From contig NC_087071.1 in assembly GCF_963678635.1 (NCBI RefSeq), positions 37,966,438 through 38,030,437 on the forward strand: a stretch of DNA of 64,000 nucleotides. Reading direction: 5' to 3'. The translations under genes were made by a program, and so were the position numbers. Positions 12,111 to 24,209 of the stretch are shown piece after piece. Positions within the stretch are counted from its first letter, which is position 1, and the number at the start of each line of letters is the position of its first letter. The notes beneath the pieces are model-generated. The model searched no databases. It saw nothing but the letters and a program-made list of their open reading frames with translations, and was not told the DNA's origin. The stretch is from Symsagittifera roscoffensis. Its lineage: Eukaryota > Xenacoelomorpha > Acoela > Convolutidae.

Positions 12111-12339
12111 ACGAATAAAAACACTGCATTCACGCTGGAAAGTCGAAAAAAACGTAATTATTGCAAAATACGATATGGCTTAAACGTGCAAAAGTTCTTT
12201 CGTTAAACAATATGTTGAGAAACTTACACACGGCGAGATAATGAAACCCGAAGTTAAACATATGATAATGGAAAAGACATGTCCTGTTAAAAACTTAAGA
12301 TAAACCGTCTATAGGTTGTTAATGGTTGGACTTGAACTA

Positions 12340-12634
12340 AGACTAATTTAAGACAGATCGGGTTAAGATTCCTACAATTAGTTGTAGGCTTTTATTTAAG
12401 ACTAACTAAAAAGACTAAGGTAACAACGCTAAGGTTAAGAGATAAGAAAAAGGTTGAATTAAGATTTAGTTTCGTTAGATTGGTTGCATATCAAAATTAG
12501 ACAATGAACAATCTCTCTAGATCTACCAAAAGCCGTTGCGCTTTTGGCAGGTATTTTTAAATTAACATAGTCATAGGTCAGAGCTTACTATAACTTAGAG
12601 GTTATAATGTTAGCATAAAGTATCACCTTTGACA
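12340..12634 (-). repeat. 3' LTR of element 1
   Basis: Almost identical to 19353-19646, with a few substitutions. On the minus strand it is preceded by a purine-rich GCGGGGAA (12635-12642), the likely polypurine tract. It contains the palindrome CTACAATTAGTTGTAG. Confidence 0.9.
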
Positions 12635-12679
12635 TTCCCCGCGAAAAATTGGTTATACTGTACTTTCACCACGCAAAAG

Positions 12680-13010
12680 GAATGTTCGGACACGGGATAA
12701 ATAGGTGGGTACGCTGGTCGGGAAAACCCCGCACGAAAGCCCGAAGGGCGAGATAATAGCAAGATAATAGCATGATACTAGAGTAGTTCAATCATGAGAT
12801 TATTCCACGTTAGCACCTGATGGTTGAGATAAACTAACTAAAATATATGCTTTTTGTTACACACGAAATTGTTCGGACTAGGGAATGGATAAGTGGGTAC
12901 GCTGGTCGGGAAAAAGCCCCACAATAGGACTCCGTAGGCGAGATGATAGCACCCAAATGAACGTAAGATTATACCACGGTAGCACCCCATGGGTGAGATA
13001 CGGTTGATAA
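12680..13010. repeat. Two ~190 bp direct repeats in the 3' region of element 1
   Basis: GTGGGTACGCTGGTCGGGAA occurs at about 12703 and 12893. The matching surroundings (GTTCGGAC, CGAGATRATAGCA, TTCCACGTTAGCACC-like) extend both copies to 150-190 bp. They lie between the last ORF and the 3' LTR. Confidence 0.75.
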
Positions 13011-13346
13011 TTGAATAAATGTACTGTTTTATGACTCATGTTACAATTTAAGGTAGCTCGAGATAATCCGATTATGGCGTATTAGGCCGGTAGTGGGGTG
13101 AATTTATAACTATAACTACGTCATAATGTTAATCAACTTAGATCAGAAGCAAAAAAAATACTACGTTTAAAGAGTTACTGACTGAGAGATTTCTGAAAGT
13201 TTGAGTTTTAATGACAAGGTTGCTATACCTCAGATCTAAACTGCGTCCCGGTTGGCGGCTCGATTAATCGTCCATTTTCTCAGTTCATCAAGCGTCATTG
13301 GCCGTCCTAAGAGTTCTATCGTCGAAATGATAGAAGGAGAGTTTAG

Positions 13347-14478
13347 TCAGTCTGGATCAAGAACAATTGGGTTAGATACTGACTCAGTTGTTTCGGAGGG
13401 TAGGCCCGATGGGTGAAATCGAGTAGTGTGAATCTCGGGGCTGAATTTAACCTTCTTGCGTGGGTTAGCACTTGAGTTAGATGTACCGCTCGAATTTCCA
13501 AAGCTTTCTTCTAGCAAATCCACTGTCGTCGGATCCGGTGTCGACGGTGATGTCGGGGTTGTTAGGTCCACCACGTCAATTTGATGGCTCTCCATTTCGA
13601 TAGAGGTTGCCTCAATCGTTGGGTAGCATGGTGTGGTGTGAAATCGATGAAGTGTTGGGACGTCTAAATTCTCATCCGATATGTCTACTCGACTAGTAAA
13701 CACTCTCACCCAGCATTGTTGGGGGCTGTCTAACTCGCATGGGTCTGGTGTTATATCTTTTGTAAATACCGGGCAATTTTTTGGAGGGCGGTGATTTCAC
13801 CGGAGACGAAGCTTTTCTCTTCGCAGTGCCGGACAATTTCGCTGTTGTCTTGGTAGAATTAACCTCTGGTTGTTGTTTCTCTGTTTCAGCGATTGTGATC
13901 GGGTGGGCAATCTTTTCAGTTTGCTCTGTACTGGGATTTTCAAGAGGAATTGGCAGATCTTTGTTACCTTTGTCTGCTTCTTCGTGGCTGTCCAGGAAAA
14001 TTAGCGGTGGATTTGGATGAGATGTGTTATTGTCTTCGGAGTCAAGATCGATCAGCGGAAATTCGGTCCTTTCTATTTTCGGTTCGGTCTGATCCATAAT
14101 TTCGGCTTTAAGATCTGCTTGATCTGGTGATGGGTATTCTAGTGACTTTTCTGGATCTTTTACAGTTTTGGTCTTTAATTCCTTAAGTGAAATTAGGTCG
14201 CTAGCGTTGTCATCTGATGAGATTTCTGTTGAATTGTTCGTCGCTCGGTATTCGTTTTCGCAAATTCTTAGATGGTCGGGTGTGCCCAGCGGGCTTGACT
14301 CGTGGTCAGTTTCCAGGCCAATCGGGAATCTCAATCTTTTTCGTTGCTCTTCCTCCTCTCTAAGGAGTGTCTCTCGAGAATTATTCATTGCCGCGTTCCG
14401 CCTCGCAATATCGAGATCTTCAAATTTAGCCTGGAGGTTTCTTTTCTTTTGAGTCGCTCTTGAACTTTTGAAACCCAC
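13347..14478 (-). pseudogene. Element 1: acidic C-terminal extension downstream of integrase
   Basis: Two overlapping reading frames (14478-13693, 261 codons; 13709-13347, 120 codons) carry Ser/Glu/Asp/Pro-rich sequence with basic patches (AKRKASSPVKSPPSKKLP). The second frame is open upstream of its first listed codon, so a one-base shift near 13760 probably split one protein. No catalytic motif is visible. Position after the integrase core suggests a C-terminal polyprotein extension. The Gypsy remnant at 58343-59925 has a similar low-complexity tail. Confidence 0.55.
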
Positions 14479-14588
14479 GTTTCTTTGTGGACTCGTGGTC
14501 TTCCTCAGGCCCTTTGTTGCATAGAATTTGACTAATTGGTTTTCTTTCTCGGGCTCGGTTTCTTCAGGGCTGGTTGTTTTTTGATGGC

Positions 14589-15485
14589 TTAATCAGATTT
14601 ACGTATTATTTTCCCATTTTTTAGAGTAATTGTGGGGTCTGACTCCCTTACTATTTCATCCTTGAGTTCTTTATAAAATGGTTCACTCTTCGATCTATCC
14701 TGAACTTTTCTATATATAGTGGTCTTACCCGGCGGGTTGTTCAGCACTGAGTTTTTTATGCCCAAGGCATCTCTTTTTTCCGCGCGGGAGAGCACTTTCA
14801 CTGGAGACCCAGCACTGGTTGGGACATATCTCACGGCATTAGCAACATCATCCGAAGATGATGAGTTCTCGTCCAGATCTCCGTCCTCAATATCGTCGGG
14901 GGCGTCCCAGTCGTGTCTTCTTTCTCGACTCATGAGTTTTCGGCCCTTATCTATGCATAACAAGGTTTTGTTCCAATCAAGGTTATCTGAGGATGGTGAC
15001 TTGACTAAATTATGCCAGATAGTATTTGGGGATCTACCAAAGTGTGCTTCGAAGGGAGAGCAGTTAAGCGACTGTTGGGTTACCGTTCTTAGGCATTTTA
15101 TTATCTTCAGTAATGCAGATTCTAGTGATGGTTTTGGGCGTTCTTGTGCCATAACCAAAAGCCTTTCCTTAATGGTTCTAATTAAGCGTTCGACGAATCC
15201 AGTGGCTCTATGGTCACCCACTGGGCTAAATATAACCTTTATGTTATGTTCGTGGCAAAACTCTCTAACTTCTTTGGAGATAAAACCAGATCCCTGATCT
15301 GTTCTGATAGTTCTAGGTATCCCATGTAGAGCTATGTATTTGCTAAGAAAGTTTATGATAGATTTTGCCGATGTGCTGGATGTTATTTGAGCAGAAGGGA
15401 ATTTTGAAAATCTATCCACGCATACCAAAATGTATTTTTTTGTTCCCCATACTAGTGGTAATGGACCGGCGATATCTAATTCCAT
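14589..15485 (-). pseudogene. Element 1 integrase core (Ty3/Gypsy)
   Basis: The integrase catalytic core shows the DDE residues in order: ELDIAGPLP (first Asp), IRTDQGSGFIS (second Asp), GFVERLIRTIK (Glu). It is followed by the conserved SPFEAHFGRSPNT region. Frames change at about 15530 relative to the zinc-binding part and again downstream. Integrases of this type insert the cDNA into the genome, but this copy is not intact. Confidence 0.85.
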
Positions 15486-15840
15486 TTCTTGGTTTGGTTC
15501 TTCGACCGTTGGAGTTTCCCGAGGGTATTATGGTTTGAAAGAGGTTTCAAGTTTTTACCTGCTTTAACACACTCGATACAGTTTTCACCGTGGACTTGGA
15601 TCTCACGATAAATTTTTGGCCACCAGATGTATTGGGTTGCCTGACTTTTCATTGCAAACTGGCTTGGGTGGGCTTCGTGTAATCGGTGGAGCATTGTCGA
15701 TCTCAAGCATGCCGGGATAACTAGTCGATTTTCCAAATAAAGACATCCTCCGCTGACGTGTAAGTTATTCATGTACGATTTATAGTAATTTCCCAATTGT
15801 AAAATATCTTGTTTACGATCTTCCTCAATTGCTTTAATTA
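15476..15840 (-). pseudogene. Element 1 integrase N-terminal zinc-binding region
   Basis: Shows the HHCC pattern: MLHRLHEAHPSQF, then GENCIECVKAG. It is separated from the upstream piece by a frameshift in an A-run near 15840, and from the DDE core by an indel near 15530. Confidence 0.75.
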
Positions 15841-16877
15841 TTTTTTTTCAGTACTAGATCTTGTTTTGATAATAAAGACATAAATTTCGAATCGAATATT
15901 TCTGGCCAAGAGAATGGAAATATGTTAATTTTGACTGTTTTCTTCTTACTAGGTGATCTTTCTAAGGGATTATCCGACGGGTTGCTAGTACTTGGTGTTA
16001 AAGTATCCATGTTTTCAGTTTTAGAATGTTCTGTCTGTTCAGTAAGTTCTAGTTGTTCAGCCATATCTTTCAGTATTTTGTAGTTGGTAAAAAAGTCGTT
16101 GATTTTGCAGGATGAGTCACAATCTTCCGTTCGCGAGTGAGAATTTTGGCACACTGAAATGTTAGAGTAGTTAACTATAAATTGGAAAGTTTCAACGGCG
16201 TTCGCAATTCGTTTCTCACGTTCTATTTCTTGGCAGGTCATATGATCTGTCGACTGGCCAATCGTATTGCAGTGTGTGATGTCATGTGCTTAGAAATGTT
16301 GGGAGAATTTATTTCTTATTTGCGACCACGAATTTCTCGGCATCAGATGATCAAAACCTAGGAGTGTACTAATTTGATTTACCGAGGCGATAAGAAACTT
16401 TTCGTCGTCGAGTGAGACCGGTACGGGTTTGCCCGATGGGTGTCGGGATAGGTAATCAACAAATCCCATGTCTTTACCCGGTGAATGTTCGACGGTAAAG
16501 TCGAACGGTAGTAACTTGTCTGCCCAACGGGTGAGACGTGATTGTGCCGTTTTAGTGTATTCGTCGTCTCTCAGTGCTCCTATTAAGGCTGTATGGTCTG
16601 TTAGAATTGAGAATTGTTTGCCCAGTAAATAGTTTTTAAAATGATCCAATGCCCACACTAGACCCAGCAATTCAAGTTCATTGGTGCTGTATTTTAATTC
16701 AGCAACATTTAAAAATCTGCTAGCAAACGCTACGGTTTTCCAATTCCCCCGATGGTCTTGTTCGATGGACGCGCCCAATCCCAAATGAGATGCGTCGCAT
16801 TTCACTCGGGTATTCAGTTTTACATCAAAGTGATGATTCGTTACCGTGTTACAAATTTCATTCTTAATTTTTTTCAA
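15834..16877 (-). pseudogene. Element 1 RNase H and connector
   Basis: 16877-16290 has the RNase H motifs CDASHLGLGA, NELELLGLVWA and LTDHTALIGAL, then DYLSRHPSG. An in-frame TAA at 16290-16292 interrupts the frame, which continues to 15834. The upstream frameshift is an extra A in a run of seven near 16880. Confidence 0.8.
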
Positions 16878-17147
16878 ACGCCTCGACGTGCACTGTGGAC
16901 CACTTGAATGGTTTGTTTTTCTGCATTAGTTCTCTAAACGGTGCTGATAAAGACGCCAAATTTGGTATAAATTTATTGAATTGGATAATAGATCCCATTA
17001 GTGATCTTATATCTTTGATACAGCTTGGTTCTTTCAGGTTTCTAATAGCGTCAGATTTGTGTATTAGAGGTGTCGTCCCTTTTGCATCGATTTTAAATCC
17101 CAACCATTCTATGTTGTGAGTCAGGAATGTGCATTTTTCTCATTTTA
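16864..17147 (-). pseudogene. Element 1 RT thumb/connection segment
   Basis: After the in-frame TGA at 17140-17142 the same frame continues through EKCTFL...EWLGFKIDAKG to SIIQFNKFIPNLASLSAPFR, the typical region between Ty3/Gypsy RT and RNase H. The TGA sits where related proteins usually have Trp, so it is probably a single nonsense change. Confidence 0.8.
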
Positions 17148-19338
17148 TGGCTAATCCTTCTTCGCCTAGCGTTTTTAAAACGTTGATAACTAGTTTTTTG
17201 TGTTCATCCTCGCTACCCACGGTAGCCATTAAGATGTCGTCAAGGTAACGAGTGTTTGGTAGTTTTTCCGTCAGACGGTCCATTATGCGTTGAAATTCAT
17301 TAGGCAAACCGCCTAGTCCATAGAATCCGGTTTTAAAACGGTAAGAGCCTGTTACTTCTCCCCCCACGATGTTAAAATAACATTGGTTACTTGCCTTTTT
17401 TGAAAGTGGTATTTGGCTATATGCGTACTTTAGATCGATCGATGAGAACCAAATGTTTTTTTCGTCGTGGCCGCTAATCGTAACAGCTACTTTATCAATT
17501 AATTCAAATAGATTCGGCATTTGATATCTATTGCGAAATATCTGTTTGTTCAGCAATTTCGAGTTTAATGCTAGTTTAATTGATCCGTCTCTTTTGGCTG
17601 TTATAACGATAGGGGAGATGAAACAATCTTCAGAGCATCTAGACAGTTTTTCGATGTGACCATCTCTTAGTAGTTGGTCAATACATAGTTTAACTTTAGG
17701 GAGAAGATGAATTGGAACGCGCTTCCCCTTTACCTGTATTGGCTTTATTGGTTCGTTAAAATAAGTGTTAACTAAAAAATTCTTTGATCTACTGGATCTT
17801 TTTACGAGGTCTGAAAATTGTCTTGATATGTATGCTTTAAACTCACTTTGTGATGGTGTATCTTGGTTTTGCTCAGGTTTCTTGTCCGATGCAAATCTTA
17901 TTTGATTAACGTCTATCCCGTTGGGTGATCCTTTCTGAGTTCTCCGTAGCTCTGGCCCGTTGGGTGGAGGTTGTTTTTGGAGTACTACTATTCCCAGGTT
18001 TGGTAATATGTCGTTTCCGAGGAGATTTCTTTCTGCACCATCGGTAATGAATAGTTTCTGATCGCTAGCGTCCCAACCCTTTGATCGAATTCTGACCCGA
18101 ACTCTTCCGATTATGTTTATTGTGCTCCCAAAGCCTTGGTACGCTTTCTTTGTTAGTTCGTCCACGGGTTCTAGTTTTAAAAATCTATCTCGTATCTTCA
18201 GTTCGTGAAGTAAGTCTTTTTTCATGAATGAGACTGGACTTGCTGAGTCAATCTGTATTTCTGTGCAGTAAGGATTAAAATTTCCCAGAGATACCATCAA
18301 CGTCTTTTTTAGTTCTAAACCTTCGTGGTTAAATACGGTTCTCACTCCGCGTTCGATCTTGTCTTCGACTGCACTTATTTGGGTATCCGTATCCACTGCT
18401 AAAACTAGAAAATCATCTAAGTTAACTTCGAATTCGGGATTTTCCTGCGGGTTAGCCCTGATGTTTTCATTTTCCTGGGGTGTTTGGTTTTTTTCTACTA
18501 TATTTGTTTGTTTTCGTGCTGAACTCCTGCAGTGTTTTGCAAAGTGGCCTTTACGTCCGCACGTATTGCAGTTTCTTTCTCTAGCTGGGTATGTAGTTAG
18601 GTGTCCTTTCTTGAACTGCTGACCACAGTTGCGGCACTTATTAATTTCGACGATGTTTAGAGTCGGTTCGTTTTTGATGTATTGTGGTCTCTGTACCGCA
18701 TTATAGGTAGGAAATTTTAGGTACTGTTGATGAATTTTGGTACCTTTCTCATGGACTAGTACATAAGATAGTACGTTTTCTGGAGTTAAGTATTCGATGC
18801 ATAATTTCTTTTGTATTTCAACGTTTCGCATATTTGTAATGAAGATGTCTCTGACTAACTCAGACTCGAGCTCCCCCAGCTTACAAATTTTTGCTAGCTC
18901 GGATAATATTTCATGGAATTTCTCTAAAGACTCGTTCTCTTTCTGTCTCCGACCAAAGAATTTAAATCTTTCGTATGTGAGATTTGTAGTGACCATGAAA
19001 GTAGTTTTGAGTAATTCCCAGAATTCAGCAAAGTTAATATCCAGTATTCTTTTCCCAGGATTTTTATGTGAGAAACATTTCTGTCCTTCTCTTCCGAGAG
19101 CCAGGTATAATTGTGACTTTAATTTCTTGTCAATATCTCTGATTTGAAGTCCGTTGAATTTTGCATTGTCTTCTGCCTTCCTCCTTTTCATTTCTTCGTT
19201 GTAATTTTGGATAGCTATTCGGTGTTGTTCTTCTGTTTCCTCCCGACGGGCTTGATCATCGGATGATTCCGCTGGTTCTGCCATTGGGTATGCTAATTCG
19301 GTTCCTACCGGTGGGTTGATTACATCTTCAATGTCCAC
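17140..19338 (-). pseudogene. Element 1 gag-protease-RT, 732 codons
   Basis: The frame carries a capsid-like gag region, then a C-rich CCHC pair (CRNCGQQF; CNTCGRKGHFAKHC), a protease-like segment (IQIDSASPVSF with the flap NLLGNDILPNLGI) and RT fingers/palm with the catalytic YLDD. The protease shows DSA in place of the usual DTG/DSG, which may impair it. The first codon at 19336-19338 is GTG and the frame is open into the LTR. The first ATG is 18 codons further in. It ends at a TGA inside RT, so the element was once a single gag-pol frame. Confidence 0.85.
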
Positions 19339-19352
19339 AGAAACTTTCGCGA

Positions 19353-19646
19353 TGACTAATTTAAGACAGATCGGGTTAAGATTCCTACAATTAGTTGTAG
19401 GCTTTTATTTAAGACTAACTAAAAAGACTAAGGTAACAACGCTAAGGTTAAGAGATAATAAAAAGGTTGAATTAAGATTAAGTTTCGTTAGATTGGTTGC
19501 ATATCAAAATTAGACAATGAACAATCTCTCTAGATCTACCAAAAGCCGTTGCGCTTTTGGCAGGTTTTTTAAATTAACATAGTCATAGGTCAGAGCTTAA
19601 TATAACTTAGAGGTTATAATGTTAGCATAAAGTATCACCTTTGACA
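19353..19646 (-). repeat. 5' LTR of element 1
   Basis: 294 bp, TGTC...GTCA on the minus strand, nearly identical to 12340-12634. Gag coding begins within about 15-70 bp of its inner end. No convincing tRNA primer-binding site was recognised. Confidence 0.9.
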
Positions 19647-19745
19647 TGTCCCCTATGGGAATCGAACCAAAGCCCTTGCATTTCCAACCCTATACAACTT
19701 TGTCACTGACGCTTACATTACCAATACTCTAGCTACTTAGAAAGC
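19647..19745 (-). mobile_element. tRNA-like SINE remnant
   Basis: The minus strand has a perfect B box (GGTTCGATTCCC, about 19660-19671) and an A-box-like segment near 19715. It abuts the 5' LTR of element 1, which may have inserted into it. Confidence 0.4.
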
Positions 19746-20109
19746 GGAAAACAGAACACTTTGATTTGTGAGTTAGATTTAAAAAGGTAGATTTGATTTA
19801 CAACAAAATGATTGCTTTTATGAACACAAACATTAATCTTGAAGTTAAGAACTTCAGTTTAACTTATTCGGTTATAGTGGAACTTGTCGAAGCTGTTAGG
19901 CAGTTGGAATGATGACAGATGGAAAGTTTTTTGTAAAAAATCACGGACTGCCCGATGATTCTGTGTGTCAAAAATGTCCTTTCCTACTCTTTTTTGAAAC
20001 GTGGTCAATAAACCTTACTTTCCAGCATTATAATTATATTAAAAGCGACTCTCTGTAGCTAAAGCTGCTCCTGAAAAATAACAGTATTTATCTCGAATGG
20101 ATAAAATTA
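19746..20109. other. AT-rich DNA, nothing recognised
   Basis: No ORF, repeat or RNA gene could be supported here. Confidence 0.4.
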
Positions 20110-21165
20110 CTGAAAAGGTTGATGGATGGAAGGCTAATGTATCGAATGATCGCTTTATTGATAGCTGAGGGATGGACCGATAGAGGGAGGGCTGGCTAGA
20201 TTGATGCAAGGAAAGATGGATGGCTGGGTGGATAAAAAGGATGGATCGAGGGCTAGATAGAGGGATGACTGTATTAAGGTCTGGATAGAATGATAGATGG
20301 ATGGAGAGAAAAGTGGAACAAATTTTGACTGAATTGATGGGTGGATCGTTAGAAGCTAGATAATTGTACCGACGGTATGCTGGAGGTGGGGAAAACGGCG
20401 GATGGAATTCTGGTTGGATGGATCGGAGATAATGACTTGATGTAAGGATGGTTGGATTGATGAACGATGGATACGAGGATGAAAGTATGCATGGCTGGCT
20501 GCAATGACGGAAGGCTGTGGTTAGATGGAGGGATGGAAAGCAGGCTGGTTGGATCGATGGGAGAGGAATGGCTGGATGTTTTGTTGGTTGAATGGATGGA
20601 CGAATGATATATGGCTAGACATATAGATGGTTTGATGGATGAACAGATGGCTGGATAAATGGCTGGGTATAAGACTGGATGGTTGGATGGGTTGACGGAT
20701 CAATTGATGGTTGGATTAACTGCCGAAGGGATGGTTTGATGGCTGGCTGGCTAGATTGATGTCAGGAGGGATAATTTAATGGATGGATGGTTGGATAGTC
20801 GTCTGGTTGAACAGCTGGTTTGATGGTTTGATTTATGGCTAGATGGGTAGATGCTTGCATGAATGGGTGTCTGGGTACCTGAAGAGATAGATGGCTTAAT
20901 ACATAATGGAGGGATGGACGATGGTTGCTAGATAGATACATGGCTAGATGGATGAGTGATAGATGATGGTTGGCTTGATGGATTGGTGGCAAGAAAGATG
21001 GATGCCTAGATAGATGGATGGCTTGATCGGTAGATGAATGGCTGAACGGATGAATGGTTGCACAATCGGAGCGAGTGTTTGAGGGATCGATGGTTGGATT
21101 GAGGGCTTGATATTTTGCTGGTTCGATACAAGAACGAATGGTAGATGGCTAGATAGATGGATGCT
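20110..21165. repeat. Degenerate GGAT/GGCT tetranucleotide tract (~1 kb)
   Basis: The plus strand is an imperfect array of GATGGATGG, GGCTGGMT and related 4-mers with strong G excess over C. Apparent ORFs on the opposite strand (PIHPSI-like repeats) are by-products. Confidence 0.85.
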
Positions 21166-21690
21166 TTGCCTTGCACTACCCTACCCTGCCTTGCACGTTC
21201 TCTCCCTGCCCCGTCTTGCTTCTCCCTGCCCCCCTCGCCTTACCCTGTTTTCCTGTTTTGCGCTACCCGATCCTGCCTTGCCCCTCGCACTGCCCTGCCC
21301 TTCCTCGCTCTACCCACCAGACCTTGACTCACTTTGCTCAACCCAGGCCTTGCTCCTCGCCCTGTCTTGCACCGCCTTGTGCTTAATTACCCTGATTTGC
21401 CCCTCCTTGCCGTGTGCACACTTGCCTTGCGCTGCCCTACCCTTCCTTGCCGCTCCTTGACCTGCCTCGCCTTTCTCGCCCTGCCCTGCACTTCCTACCC
21501 TGCTTTGTCCTTCTCGTCCTGCTCTACCCAGGCTTTGCCCCCTCCTCACTTTGCTCTGCACTGCCTTGCGTTACCCTAACTGGATTTACCCCTCTTCGCC
21601 CTGCGGTGCCCTACCCTACCTACCTTGCCATTCCTCTTCCTGCTCAGCCCTGCCTTGCGCTGCCCGACCTTGCGCTGAAATGTTTCCTAA
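21166..21690. repeat. CCCTGCCTTGC-type simple repeat (~0.5 kb)
   Basis: Directly abuts the previous tract but with opposite skew: the plus strand is C/T rich (CCCTGCCTTGC, CTGCCCTACCC). Several overlapping frames are open only because of the repeat. Confidence 0.85.
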
Positions 21691-24206
21691 GCACTGCAAT
21701 ATACGATACAACTTAAACGTGGAAAATTTCGTTCGTTTCAGAAAGCTTAAGCATGAGATATATGGTATAATTTAAACATGGGGAGATGGGTAGTCGCAAT
21801 TAAAAATATGAAAAAATAATTGCGTAGCCGGCTACTGTGCAGTAGCACAAAGATCCGACCACATTCATAAACCTATATAAAAAAAATTATTCAAATCTGT
21901 GACAATTTAGTTCGTTTTGTGATGAGAGGAAAAGCAAAAACTAAGAAATTTAGTAGCTTCGTCATAATCTACTACAGTTGTCTTCAAAAACTTAAAAACT
22001 TCCAAACTAAGTTTTTCTAGAGGCACATTATCTAGCATTTTTTTCGTTCAAAAAGTTCAAATTACTGTTTCAATGGATTTAATATGATATATCACAGGAC
22101 CTATTCTTATGATTACCTATGACAGCTGACTTTACGTGAAAAAGGAAAAAACTAAAAGACAAAGAGCGACAGAGTTCCACCGACAGTTCAGTGGTCGGAG
22201 CAAAAAGGAGTTCATGACCAAAATTTTTTTTTAAAAAATCACTCAAAATGATTGCAATGCTCTATTTTTTCAAAACTCCAGTGCAATTTCATTAATGAAC
22301 GGGTTGAAAATTTTTTCAAAATATATGCTTGTACAAACTGATCAAATGAAAGCTAAATATAAGAGCAGTAACACCATTAACACCTTGTCAACAAAAAAGG
22401 TTTCAACCACTTAACTTGAACCAAAGGTGCGCTTCGAAAACAGAAGCTTCATGAAACGATTAGAATCTACACAAACAATTATGCAAAAATATTTTGAAAT
22501 AATTCAACCAACTACAATAGAACAGATTTGGACGCCATGATAATTAACTTGAGCGCTCCCAGCCAAAAGGTAGTTGCCCAAAGGAGTAATCCGCTGCTGG
22601 TCGGAAAATACTACTTCCACAAATACCCTTGTGTCTCGAAAATTGTGACCCAGACACTTGTCCTGGAAAAAACTGTCGAAAATCCAAATTCTAGCGTCTT
22701 TATTTTAGATCCTGAATAGTCTTATCGATGGACATCCTTGGCAGAAATAAAAACAAATGAAATGCTAGTTTATGATTCATACACGTATATCAAACGTCGA
22801 GTTTCGGCAGATTCCTCTATTCCGCGACGAGGTGTTTTATCTGAACGCAATGCCCGTAAGCGCGCTTCGCAAGACAAAGTCACTATTACGAATGATCATA
22901 CTCATTTTCTCTATCCAGTCGACATTTAAAAAGTTTTTATTGCAAAGCAATGTTTCAACAAATTCAATAAACTACTGATTTCACCGCTCCGCCAAACGCG
23001 ATTTAAAAATTCAATTATATTTTTCTTGTAAATTTTGTCTTGCTTTGACTGTTCTCTGGTTATTTGGTACGCATAAAACTTAGTTTTAGAACAATCAAAC
23101 AAACTCTGAACATCAAAGCATTTAAGATCAAAAGACCAAACCAAAGAAATTAATTTCGGACAATTTGTTTTGGACACATATGTCTGGTATAGTTTTATAA
23201 CTTGGTCAGACAGTTTAGTCAAAAACACAGAAGTCTGGGAGACAAATGTCTTTGAGCAACTCTTGCAGTAACTGCCAAGCAGCAATGAATGAGTTTTAAT
23301 CAAGCGGATAAAGCAATGGGGATTTACAAAGTTGTCACTTTTGAAAGTAAAAATAGATCTGATATTAGATCAGGAGCGTTGCTTGTGCAGAAAAAACGAT
23401 AAGAGGAAATTTGATTACAGAAGTTCAGCCCAAAACCAAGACCTGAAAAATCAATCGGGTATTTTTTTGCTCGACATGCATACACAGGCTAAACGCCAGA
23501 AAAACTCTTAGGTCTACTTTAACGATACATCACTCGACCCATTCTGCTGATTATTCAAGCTACCTGATTTTGCGCGGAAAACAAAAAAGTAACAAAACTA
23601 AAACACACCCGATTACAAAGTTTCTCCTCATTTTTCAAATGGTTGGACGATGAGCTCTTAGAGGTAGATTCAGTTCAACAATTTTTATAGGAAAAAAAAA
23701 TTTGCTCCATTGCCATAACCCTTGATAATCAACAAAATAAGCAGCCCTACTAAAAGGACTCTAATTGAAGATCCCACTCAACTCGGCCCAACTTACAGTT
23801 TTCGCTTTTCCCCGACAACCAATTCCTTTCATCAAAATTGGAGGATTTCAATGCACACTTTTTGACTTTCAATGTAGAACAAACTTTTTGACTTTCAATG
23901 TAGAACAAACTTTCGGATTTCAATGTACACTTTTTGACTTTTTCTATCACTTCATTACCCTTAAATTCAGAACATATCTTGTCAATAAGTATTGATTGAT
24001 AAACTGTCTACGTATTTTTTTCTTGTTGTGTTTTTGGCATCTTTCAATGCTCCATTTTTAATTTAAAAATTGCAGGTGTCCTTGAAGTTATAAAGGCTCT
24101 AATAAAGGCTTCAGAAAAGATATTATTGTTGCAGAAACTTAATTCTTTGATCAACGTCAGAAAATGAACAAACAAGCTTCACTCTCGAGGATTTGAGTCT
24201 CTCAAA
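21691..24206. other. AT-rich intergenic DNA with a short tandem repeat
   Basis: No convincing gene. A 125-codon minus frame at 22926-23303 and a 63-codon plus frame at 22738-22929 overlap and show no family resemblance. 23850-23945 carries about four copies of a ~28 bp unit built from TTTTTGACTTTCAATGTA. The 3' UTR of RPL7A should extend into the right end. No clear AATAAA on the minus strand was seen. Confidence 0.45.
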
Positions 24207-24209
24207 GAT

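Larger units (their letters stand above)
12340..19646 (-). mobile_element. Decayed Ty3/Gypsy-type LTR retrotransposon (element 1)
   Basis: Two near-identical ~295 bp LTRs (12340-12634 and 19353-19646) bracket gag-protease-RT-RNase H-integrase on the minus strand in Ty3/Gypsy order. The LTRs start TGTC and the 5' LTR ends TCA. The 3' LTR end has changed to TCT. The element is 7.3 kb. The polyprotein frame is broken by at least two nonsense codons and several single-base shifts. No matching target duplication was found: the left flank ends ACTA, the right flank begins TGTCC inside a tRNA-like repeat. Translation begins almost at the LTR, so the leader is very short. Confidence 0.9.

Noticed and set aside
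12330-12345. Target-site duplication for element 1
   Set aside because: Left flank (ACTA) and right flank (TGTCC) share no matching bases at the LTR edges.
21107-21775. Overlapping ORFs rich in Pro/Leu/Cys on both strands
   Set aside because: Produced by the CCCTGCC simple repeat. Several frames are open together.
22926-23303. 125-codon minus ORF in intergenic DNA
   Set aside because: AT-rich, no family motif, no splice or promoter context. Kept only as a note in the intergenic entry.
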